Shown here: positions 57,467 through 64,000 of the stretch, in pieces | Layout: each line of letters starts with the position of its first letter | Numbering within the stretch: position 1 is the stretch's first letter | Origin: Billgrantia kenyensis | GTDB lineage: Bacteria; Pseudomonadota; Gammaproteobacteria; Pseudomonadales; Halomonadaceae | DNA length: 64,000 bases | Assembly (NCBI RefSeq): GCF_013697085.1 | Contig: NZ_JACEFT010000012.1 | Coordinates: forward strand, 1 to 64,000 | Reading direction: 5' to 3' | Position numbers and translations under genes: made by a program | Notes under the pieces: model-generated | Seen by the model: only the letters and a program-made list of their open reading frames with translations | Told to the model about the DNA's origin: nothing | Databases searched by the model: none

Positions 57467-59050
57467 TCAGTGCTCCGCCCCGGCTCGACGAGCCGGGGGA
57501 CGCGGCGCTTCAGTCGGCTCCGGGCGGCTGCGCTGCCTGGCGGGAGCGCGCGATGCAGCCGAATGGGGGGCAGCCAGCTTCTCCTGCTGCCAGGCAAAGT
57601 AGAGGAAAAGGGCGCCCATCACCAGGTAACCCAAGGTGAAGTCCCAGGCGGCGTTGAAGGCCAGCTCAGGGGCATGCATCAGCCCGACGAAGGAGAAGCC
57701 GGCCGCGACGCCGGCGAAGGCGGCGGCACGACGGAACTGGTGATCGATCACCGAGACAGTCATGGCACCAATCAAGATGGCCATGAACATGGCACCTTGG
57801 CCCAACGGCACGATGCCTGCCGAGATGCCTTCCACGGCTTCACCGGCAGCGTTGTTGAAGCGCGTCATTACGTAGTTGGCGAAGTAGGGCAGCATGGCCA
57901 GGGCCACGGCCGGGTAATAGCGGGTATCGTTGCTCTGGAAGGCGGTCGCGATCATCGACATGCCGACGAAGACCAGGATCGGGGCCACTACCGAGACCGG
58001 GATGATCGCGGCCATGGCGGCAATCAGACCGAACATGGTGGCAATCGCGTAGACCGCACCGTTGAGGATGCTGTACCCGCGTCCCGCTCCCATCCATTTG
58101 GCTCCCACGGTGGCAATGTAGACCGTGGTGGGGAAGACGCCGCCGAACAGGGCGCCCAGCATGGTGCCGGCACCGTCGACTGCCTGGCACTCGCGAACAT
58201 CGTATTTGTCGCCCGCCGCTTCCATGGCTTCGACATTGTTCATGGTCTCGATGGCGTTGTAGAGCGTGATTGGCAGCACTACCGTGAGTACTGCCAGCAT
58301 CCCGGTGAAGAGCAGTCCCAGACCTTCGAACCAGGCCAGGTTGGGTAGCAGCGGATAGAAGCCGAGGTGGGTGAAGGCGTCGCTGAAACGCTCACCGCCC
58401 GCATCCCCGATCAGATAGGCCATGGCAGTGCCGACAATGATGGCAAACAGCGAGGTCGGCAGGCGGAAGGGCATGGCCACCCGGGCGATGAGCCCGACAA
58501 TGATGATGGCCAGGACCAGCAGGCCGATGACCGGCATTTCCAGCGTCTTGAACAGCATTTCGCCGGCGATGAAGGTCAGCGCCACGCCGGCCACGGCGCC
58601 CAGCATGGCGGCTCGGGGAAGGTGATACTGTACCCAGCGCCCGATCAGGCTGACAGACGCTTCGATGGCGCCACTGATGAAGCAGGCGGCGACGGCGACC
58701 TTCCAGGCCAGTTCGGCATCGCCGGTGAGCTGCTTCGCAGGGAGCAGCACGCCGAACAGGAACACGAACATGACCGGCGTGGAGATGCCGTAGGAGAGGG
58801 CGGTGACGTCCGCTCGATTCTCCTTGCGAGCCAGCCGCGCCGCGCTCCATGCATAGTAGAAATTGCCTATCATTACCGCGACGGCGGCGCCTGGCAGCAC
58901 CTGGCCGAAGACGATCGAGGCAGGAAAGCCCATGCCCAGCATGGTGATGGCAATGATGACGAAATTCGCGATATTGTTTTGAAAAAGGGCGAAGAAGGCG
59001 TCGGTGTCCTCCTTCTTGTACCAAGGGTAGTGCACGGGGGAAGCCGCCAT
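57467..59050 (-). CDS. NCS2/AzgA-type purine permease family protein
   Basis: A 527-residue membrane protein with 12 or more hydrophobic segments. The overall pattern ([59 protein letters not shown] and GGVFPTTVYIATVGAKWMGA) is that of the AzgA-like branch of nucleobase permeases. The C-terminal 35 residues are a Pro/Arg/Ala-rich cytoplasmic tail. It is divergent from a Crp/Fnr-type regulator, 120 bases apart, which may control it. The substrate is undetermined. Confidence 0.83.
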   Translation of the reverse strand: MAASPVHYPWYKKEDTDAFFALFQNNIANFVIIAITMLGMGFPASIVFGQVLPGAAVAVMIGNFYYAWSAARLARKENRADVTALSYGISTPVMFVFLFGVLLPAKQLTGDAELAWKVAVAACFISGAIEASVSLIGRWVQYHLPRAAMLGAVAGVALTFIAGEMLFKTLEMPVIGLLVLAIIIVGLIARVAMPFRLPTSLFAIIVGTAMAYLIGDAGGERFSDAFTHLGFYPLLPNLAWFEGLGLLFTGMLAVLTVVLPITLYNAIETMNNVEAMEAAGDKYDVRECQAVDGAGTMLGALFGGVFPTTVYIATVGAKWMGAGRGYSILNGAVYAIATMFGLIAAMAAIIPVSVVAPILVFVGMSMIATAFQSNDTRYYPAVALAMLPYFANYVMTRFNNAAGEAVEGISAGIVPLGQGAMFMAILIGAMTVSVIDHQFRRAAAFAGVAAGFSFVGLMHAPELAFNAAWDFTLGYLVMGALFLYFAWQQEKLAAPHSAASRAPARQRSRPEPTEAPRPPARRAGAEH

Positions 59051-59169
59051 GTTGAGCCTCTTGTGTATTTGGGGTTGTATACAAGGCAGCTTCAGTCTGC
59101 CTTCGTCCTGACTGTTTGGTCAACTCGGCGTTGGTCTATTCCGTCATGCTCGTACAGAGGGGAGTGTCG

Positions 59170-59928
59170 ATGAGCTCTGAAGAGGCTGCCAAAGACAGCT
59201 GCATCGTACGTCATTTCAATTATTACGCTCCCGTGTCGGATCAGGACAGGCGCCTGCTGATCCAGCTGGAGGACAACGCTACGCCGGTGCGGGCAGGGAT
59301 CCACCTGTGGGACGAACGGGACCAGGCGCATGACTTCTGCACCCTCAAGCGAGGCTGGGCGTTCTCTTATCGCAATCTCGAAAATGGGACGCGCCAGATC
59401 CTCGATATCTACCTGCCAGGCGATATCATCGGTCTTCGTGAGTTTGCCTTTTCGCAGCGCCTGGCGGGCGTGCAGATGGTCGAGGATGGCGAGGTCTGCT
59501 TCTTCCCTCACCGGAACCTGACCAATATCTTCCGCTGCTCCTACTCGCTGACGTCGATTCTCTTCGCCATCGCCAGCCGCCAGCAGGTGATGCTTACCGA
59601 GCGGTTGGTCAATCTGGCGAGGCGCAATGCGCGCGAGAAGCTGGCCCACTTCCTGTTGGAGATGTTCCAGCGCCTCAGGCAGACCCAGGGCAGCGGCAAG
59701 GAGAGCTTTCGACTGCCCCTGTCCCAGGAAGTGCTCGCCGATCTCCTGGGCCTGAGTCCCGTGCATGTGAGTCGCACCTTTACCGCCCTGGGCGATGACG
59801 GGTTGGTCATTCGCGACCGCCACTCGATCACCCTGCCGGACCTGGAGGCTTTGAAAGAGGAGGCCGGGTTCGACGACCGCTATCTGATCGAGAACATGCG
59901 GCCGCTCTTCGATGGCTCTAGCGCCTGA
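59170..59928 (+). CDS. Crp/Fnr-family transcriptional regulator
   Basis: A 252-residue regulator: N-terminal cyclic-nucleotide-type beta roll (YLPGDIIGLREFAF), dimerisation helix and C-terminal helix-turn-helix LSQEVLADLLGLSPVHVSRTF. It lacks the N-terminal cysteine cluster of Fnr, so an oxygen-labile iron-sulfur centre is unlikely. GAGGGGAG precedes the ATG at 59170. Ligand unknown; the divergent permease gene is the nearest candidate target. Confidence 0.9.
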   Translation: MSSEEAAKDSCIVRHFNYYAPVSDQDRRLLIQLEDNATPVRAGIHLWDERDQAHDFCTLKRGWAFSYRNLENGTRQILDIYLPGDIIGLREFAFSQRLAGVQMVEDGEVCFFPHRNLTNIFRCSYSLTSILFAIASRQQVMLTERLVNLARRNAREKLAHFLLEMFQRLRQTQGSGKESFRLPLSQEVLADLLGLSPVHVSRTFTALGDDGLVIRDRHSITLPDLEALKEEAGFDDRYLIENMRPLFDGSSA

Positions 59929-59956
59929 GATGCTACCGAGCGCAACCTGAGAATGC

Positions 59957-59990
59957 GAAACGCCATGCCCCGGCCGGGACATGGCGTTTC
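59957..59990. terminator. Bidirectional hairpin between the Crp/Fnr gene and the aromatic aminotransferase
   Basis: GAAACGCCATG (59957-59967) pairs with CATGGCGTTTC (59980-59990), with an inner CCC/GGG stem. It is a long stem between convergent genes but lacks a real U-run. Confidence 0.7.
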
Positions 59991-60001
59991 CGCAACAAGG
60001 C

Positions 60002-61189
60002 TCAGTTGACCGCGGCGATGGCCTTGGCCAGGTAGGGCAGGTTCTCCTGGGAGAAGCCGGCGACGTTGGCACGACCCGAGCGCACCATGTAGATGCCGAA
60101 CTCGTCGCGCAGTCGGTCTACCTGCTCCGGTTTGAGGCCGGTATAGGAGAACATGCCGCGCTGCTCGGCAACACAGGCGTATTTCTGGTCGAGTCCATAG
60201 GGCTTCAGCGCCTCCACGAAATCGCGCCGCAGGGTGTTGATGCGGTCGCGCATCTCGGTAAGCTCTTCGCGCCACAGGGCGGCAAGCTCGGCGGAGTGCA
60301 GGATCTCGCTGACGATGGCACCGCCATGGGCGGGCGGGTTGGAGTAGTTCTCACGTGCCACGATGGCGACCTGGGAGCGAACGTTCTCCATCTGCTCGCT
60401 GTCCTTCGCCACCATGATCAGACAGCCGGTACGCTCGCAGTAGATACCGAAGTTCTTGGAGCAGGAGCTGGTAATGATCACTTCGTCCAGGCTTTCAGCC
60501 ATCAGGCGTACGCCGTAGGCGTCTTCGTCCAGGCCTTCTCCGAAGCCCTGATAGGCGAAGTCGATCAGCGGCAGGAGGTTGCGCTCACGCACCACCTCGA
60601 GGATCTGCTGCCACTGGTCGCGGTCCAGGTCGAAGCCGGTGGGGTTGTGGCAGCAGGCGTGCAGCACGATGACGTCGCCGGCGGGGATCTGCTTGACCGC
60701 GGCCAGCATCCCGTCGAAGTCGAGGCGGTTCTCGGCATCGACATAGGGGTACTTGTGCAGGTCGATGCCCGCAGCAGTGAAAATGCCGTGGTGGTTAGGC
60801 CAGGTGGGATCGCTGACCCAGATGCCCTTGCCGGGAAGCTGGGTGCTGATGAAGTCGGCCGCCAGTCTGAGGGCACCGGTGCCGCCGGGGGACTGGGTGG
60901 CACTGGCGCGCTTGGCGGCGAGAACCGGTGAGTCTTTACCCAGTACCATGGGCAGAATCACTTCGCCGTATTCCGGAGCGCCGTGGGAGCCGATATAGGT
61001 CTTGGTGGTTTCGTTCTTGAGCAGCAGGGCCTCGGCTTCCTTGACGGCGCGCATCACCGGCGTGTTGCCCTGGCCATCCTTGTAGACGCCGACGCCGAGA
61101 TCGACCTTCTGGGGGTTGGTGTCCTTCTTGAAGGCCTCGATCAGGCCGAGGATGGCGTCCCCGGGAACCCGCTCAATATGTTCGAACAT
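60002..61189 (-). CDS. Aromatic amino acid aminotransferase (TyrB/PhhC/AspC family)
   Basis: A 395-residue class I aminotransferase of the AspC/TyrB subgroup. MFEHIERVPGDAILGLIEAF and VDLGVGVYKDGQGNTPVM open the protein; ACCHNPTGFDLD binds substrate and the PLP lysine is in TSSCSKNFGIYCERTG (about Lys245). Its gene follows phhB directly (TAA then ATG), as phhC follows phhB in Pseudomonas, which favours an aromatic aminotransferase that helps tyrosine breakdown. Aspartate as substrate cannot be excluded. Confidence 0.92.
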   Translation of the reverse strand: MFEHIERVPGDAILGLIEAFKKDTNPQKVDLGVGVYKDGQGNTPVMRAVKEAEALLLKNETTKTYIGSHGAPEYGEVILPMVLGKDSPVLAAKRASATQSPGGTGALRLAADFISTQLPGKGIWVSDPTWPNHHGIFTAAGIDLHKYPYVDAENRLDFDGMLAAVKQIPAGDVIVLHACCHNPTGFDLDRDQWQQILEVVRERNLLPLIDFAYQGFGEGLDEDAYGVRLMAESLDEVIITSSCSKNFGIYCERTGCLIMVAKDSEQMENVRSQVAIVARENYSNPPAHGGAIVSEILHSAELAALWREELTEMRDRINTLRRDFVEALKPYGLDQKYACVAEQRGMFSYTGLKPEQVDRLRDEFGIYMVRSGRANVAGFSQENLPYLAKAIAAVN

Positions 61190-61528
61190 TTATTTCGCTA
61201 CCTCGTCGGTTCTGGCGGCAAGTATGAAGTCGTTGCGGTGCAGGCCATTGATCTTGTGGGTCCACCAGTTCACGGTGACCCTGCCCCATTCGGTCAACAG
61301 TGCCGGATGATGGCCGGCGGCCTCGGCGATCTCACCCACACGGTTGGTGAAAGCCAGGGCCTGCCGAAAATCGTCGAAGGTAAAGGCCCGCTCAAGCTGC
61401 ATGATGCCATCGCGCTTAACAATCCGCCACTCGGGAACCTCGGGCTTGAACAGCTTGATCTCGGCTTCCGATACTGTGGGTGAGTGTTTCCGGCAGGCTT
61501 CACAAGGTTGGCGAGATAGTTGGGTCAT
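61190..61528 (-). CDS. phhB: Pterin-4a-carbinolamine dehydratase
   Basis: A 112-residue PCD/DCoH protein recycling the pterin cofactor of phenylalanine hydroxylase. The active-site motif is [20 protein letters not shown] with the HH pair. [20 protein letters not shown] precedes it. The stop codon directly abuts the ATG of the aminotransferase. Phenylalanine hydroxylase (phhA) is not adjacent in the window. Confidence 0.93.
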   Translation of the reverse strand: MTQLSRQPCEACRKHSPTVSEAEIKLFKPEVPEWRIVKRDGIMQLERAFTFDDFRQALAFTNRVGEIAEAAGHHPALLTEWGRVTVNWWTHKINGLHRNDFILAARTDEVAK

Positions 61529-61613
61529 GCTGCCTCCTGGAGCGTCGGTCTGCGACTAGGCTATTGCCATGAGCATGGTCAGGCTGGGTCGCCGAATGAG
61601 AGGAGAGTTATCA

Positions 61614-62225
61614 ATGCACCAGCATAGCGCCTTGCCGCTCTGGCTCAAGCTGGCGTTCACGGCCTGGATCCTGTTCTGGGCGCCGGCCTATGCGGTAATG
61701 CTGGGGCCTCAGAACTATTTCTGGCTATGTAACGTAGCCAGCTTCCTGATTCTCGTTGGCCTGTGGTGGGAGCATCGGCTGCTGCTGTCCATGCAGTGGC
61801 TTTCCGTGGCTCTGGTCGGTGCCTTCTGGACTCTGGATGTCGGCGTGGCATGGCTGACCGGGGTGCATCCCATCGGCGGTACCGAATACATGCTGGATCC
61901 CGAACACCCCCGGTTGGCCAGGGTGCTGTCGCTCTATCATGTCGTTCTGCCGTTGGTCGCAGGCTTTGCCGTGCTGAAACTGGGCTACGAGCGTCGCGCC
62001 TTGTGGTGGCAGACAGGCCTGACCTGGCTGCTGTTGCCATTGAGCTATCTTTTCACTGACCCTGAGCGCAACATCAACTGGGTGCACGGCCCTTTCGGCG
62101 CTCATCAGGATATGCTCGGCTCGCTGACCTATCTGGTGCTGCTGTTGCTCGTCTGGCCATTCGTGCTCTACCTGCCGCTGCATGCCGTGATGCGCTGGAC
62201 GCAGCGGCGTAAGCGGTCCGGTTGA
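61614..62225 (+). CDS. Conserved integral membrane protein, unknown function
   Basis: A 203-residue protein with about six transmembrane helices (for example LWLKLAFTAWILFWAPAYAV and LTYLVLLLLVWPFVLYLPL). Histidines and tryptophans are frequent (WWEHRLL, LYHVVLPL, INWVHGPFG). I do not recognise a named family. AGGAGAG stands upstream of the ATG at 61614; an earlier ATG at 61569 is possible. It is convergent with the cyclase gene. Confidence 0.75.
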   Translation: MHQHSALPLWLKLAFTAWILFWAPAYAVMLGPQNYFWLCNVASFLILVGLWWEHRLLLSMQWLSVALVGAFWTLDVGVAWLTGVHPIGGTEYMLDPEHPRLARVLSLYHVVLPLVAGFAVLKLGYERRALWWQTGLTWLLLPLSYLFTDPERNINWVHGPFGAHQDMLGSLTYLVLLLLVWPFVLYLPLHAVMRWTQRRKRSG

Positions 62226-62234
62226 AGGCAGCGC

Positions 62235-63143
62235 TCAGCTGACGACACGGTTTCGTCCTTGGCGCTTGGCTGCGTACAGGCTTTGGTCGGCTCTGTCGAT
62301 CAGGGTGTCCCTGGGCTCGCCCAGGCGGTACTCGGCGAGGCCGATGCTGGCCGTAAGTTGTCCGGGTGAAAGGCCGAAATCGTGCTCGGCGATGGCAGCC
62401 CGTAGACGTTCGGCCAGGGGGCGGCTCGCCACCAGTGGCGTCAGCGGCAGAACCACGGCAAATTCCTCTCCACCAAGCCGGCCGATGATGTCTTCTTCAC
62501 GGAGTAGCCGATCACTCAAGCTGGCGAACTCCGTCAGTACCTGGTCGCCCTGGAGGTGTCCCCAGGTATCGTTGACCTGTTTGAAATGGTCCAGGTCGAT
62601 GAGCATCAACGACAGCGGCGTACCATGACGCGTACTCCTGGCAATTTCCTCGTCCAGCCGGGAAATCAAGCGGCGCCGATTGGCCAGGCCGGTCAGGTCG
62701 TCGGTATCCGACAGCCGGCGCAGCCTCGTCTCTTCTGCCATTTGTTCGGTGATGTCTATCATCAGCCCATGCCACAGGACGCCGGTCTTGGCGTCTTCGG
62801 GCTGGGCACGTAATGCGACCCAACGTGAGCGACGACTCGGGAGGCGCAGGCGAAACTTGGTGGCAATGGGCACCCGCCAGCGCGCCGAGCGCTCGATGGC
62901 GGCCATGACGCGCGGATAGTCCTCGGCGTTCAGTCGCTCGAGCATATGGCGCGCGTCCTGGCTCAGCCTGTCGCGGTCGATGCCAGGCAAGCCGGTGCCG
63001 CTCCCGGCCAGGTAGGGGAAGTGCATATGGCCATTGTGGTCACGATGAAACTGAAAAATGACCCCAGGCAGCCGTGCGGCGAAGGCATGCAAGCCGACCG
63101 GCTCGTCCAGACCCCCACCCGTCATGGCGTTTTCTTCTGTCAT
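62235..63143 (-). CDS. Diguanylate cyclase with PAS-like sensor domain
   Basis: A 302-residue soluble protein. Residues about 15-135 are a PAS-like domain ending in the usual MIDITEQ linker. The GGDEF domain follows with IGRLGGEEFAVV (about residue 220), an active-type signature, and the lead sequence DTDDLTGLANRRRL. There are no membrane helices. It synthesises c-di-GMP in response to an unknown cytoplasmic cue. The upstream gap (63144-63383) probably carries its promoter; I see no clear motif. Confidence 0.92.
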   Translation of the reverse strand: MTEENAMTGGGLDEPVGLHAFAARLPGVIFQFHRDHNGHMHFPYLAGSGTGLPGIDRDRLSQDARHMLERLNAEDYPRVMAAIERSARWRVPIATKFRLRLPSRRSRWVALRAQPEDAKTGVLWHGLMIDITEQMAEETRLRRLSDTDDLTGLANRRRLISRLDEEIARSTRHGTPLSLMLIDLDHFKQVNDTWGHLQGDQVLTEFASLSDRLLREEDIIGRLGGEEFAVVLPLTPLVASRPLAERLRAAIAEHDFGLSPGQLTASIGLAEYRLGEPRDTLIDRADQSLYAAKRQGRNRVVS

Positions 63144-63383
63144 GCGGGTGTACCCTTTTATCCTGCGCTGGGCAGGTACAAACGTGCTTGTTCTGTCACG
63201 GCTCGGCGAGCTTCCCGGCAGTCCTGGGCGCGAAGCAGCTGGTATGAAGGGATGAGCCGTTTAGCGAAGGACTAATATACGATGTAACACTGCGTAACGC
63301 ACCTGTCGTGACCTGTAGGAAATCGGCGACATATTTTGTCAGCAATTTGAGACAGTGCACAAGCCGCTGCCTTTGGCCTGCGG

Positions 63384-64000
63384 TTAGCGAGGGGCGTCAT
63401 ACCGCGGTCGGCGGTCATTGGAGAACACGATCTGCCATAGCTGCAGGTCTCGTGCGCGAAAGGCACCCGCGCAGACCGAGAGGTAGTAACGAAACATGCG
63501 GCGGGTGCGCTCACTGTAACGCCCCGCCAGTTCCTGCCAGTGGCTGTCGAAGTTGTCGCGCCAGGCCATCAGCGTCCTGTCGTAGTCGGGCCCGAAGTTG
63601 TGCCAGTCCTCCAGCAGGAGCTGGCCTTCGCTTGCCTCTGCCACCTGCCTGGCCGAAGGGAGCATGCCGTTGGGGAAGATGTAGCGGTCAATCCACGGGT
63701 CGACGCAGACTTCGGAAGTATTGGAACCGATGGTATGCAGCAGGAAGAGGCCGCCCTTCGCCAGCAGCCTGTTCACGGTCTGGAAGTAGAGGTAATAGTT
63801 GCGATGTCCGACGTGTTCGAACATGCCGATCGAGACGATGCGATCATAGCAGCCCTCCAGGTCGCGGTAATCCATCAGTGCTATCTCCACGGGCAGCCCG
63901 GTGCAGCGTTCGCGTGCCAGTGCGGCCTGTTCGCGCGAGATGGTGATCCCGGTGACTGAAACGCCGTGATGCCTCGCAGCATATTCGGCGAAGCTGCCCC
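63384..64000 (-). CDS. Cyclopropane-fatty-acyl-phospholipid synthase family protein, C-terminal part
   Basis: The gene runs off the right edge; about 205 C-terminal residues are visible. The SAM-binding region starts at the edge (GSFAEYAARHHGVSVTGITI, the end of the family's GxGWG loop) and continues with the typical FEHVGHRNYYLYFQTVNRLL, LLHTIGS, DPWIDRYIFPNGMLPS and EDWHNFGPDYDRTLMAW. CFAS enzymes add a methylene group to unsaturated membrane lipids. The frame is intact to the window end. It has no clear terminator. Confidence 0.93.
   Translation of the reverse strand, partial: GSFAEYAARHHGVSVTGITISREQAALARERCTGLPVEIALMDYRDLEGCYDRIVSIGMFEHVGHRNYYLYFQTVNRLLAKGGLFLLHTIGSNTSEVCVDPWIDRYIFPNGMLPSARQVAEASEGQLLLEDWHNFGPDYDRTLMAWRDNFDSHWQELAGRYSERTRRMFRYYLSVCAGAFRARDLQLWQIVFSNDRRPRYDAPR

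Overview
The window is a 64 kb piece of a GC-rich gammaproteobacterial chromosome. Gene content and order (rluE-nudJ/idh-icd-clpS-clpA-infA-bpt-aat-ftsK-lolA-rarA, pyrD/rmf/rlmKL, htpX-alaA-msrB) match the Pseudomonas/Halomonas side of the class. Protein features and the alternating tRNA-Glu/tRNA-Gly array make a halophilic Halomonadaceae member (Halomonas-like) the best guess. This is an inference from protein resemblance and synteny; no rRNA gene is present.

Layout. (1) 1-3981: a compact plus-strand operon of fatty-acid-modifying genes: the C-terminal part of an acyl-CoA-type desaturase (cut by the window edge and probably frameshifted), an acyl carrier protein, a desaturase fused to an alpha/beta hydrolase, a rubredoxin and a second hydrolase. 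It resembles the core of polyyne/terminal-alkyne biosynthesis clusters and looks less GC-rich than its surroundings. (2) 4059-28734: housekeeping genes, including two unrelated isocitrate dehydrogenases in tandem, the N-degron pathway (ClpS, ClpA, Bpt, Aat), FtsK, LolA, RarA, MurI, TrmA, the large NAD-glutamate dehydrogenase, PyrD and Rmf. (3) 29015-43870: RlmKL, PdxB, a haem-c/PAS/GGDEF protein, HtpX, AlaA, a YlqF-type GTPase, MsrB, a Glu/Gly tRNA array with a decaying extra copy, an ABC exporter with QueF, a nitroreductase and a thioesterase. (4) 43977-57250: a tRNA-Ser followed by an IS5-type transposase remnant and a catabolic block: LysR, piperidine-6-carboxylate dehydrogenase (AmaB-like), L-pipecolate oxidase (AmaA-like), an NhaC-type carrier, a second LysR, a fused TRAP permease, a TAXI receptor, a class III aminotransferase and a DUF1338/HglS 2-oxoadipate dioxygenase. 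(5) 57467-64000: a purine-type permease, a Crp/Fnr regulator, an aromatic aminotransferase with pterin carbinolamine dehydratase, a diguanylate cyclase, and the start-truncated cyclopropane fatty acid synthase at the right edge.

How the genes work together. Block 4 encodes a nearly continuous route pipecolate -> piperideine-6-carboxylate -> 2-aminoadipate -> 2-oxoadipate -> 2-hydroxyglutarate, with two candidate uptake systems and two paralogous LysR regulators. The entry enzyme from lysine and the final 2-hydroxyglutarate oxidase are not in the window. Block 1 has the parts for making and releasing an ACP-bound, multiply desaturated acyl chain; an acyl-AMP ligase would be expected just beyond the left edge.

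The most unusual observations are: the TAXI receptor gene (53328-54323) has its two halves in circularly permuted order relative to the family; the TRAP permease gene begins with a nine-A tract that puts its best start codon out of frame; the acyl-modification operon in block 1; and a hemerythrin-like protein that has lost most metal ligands.
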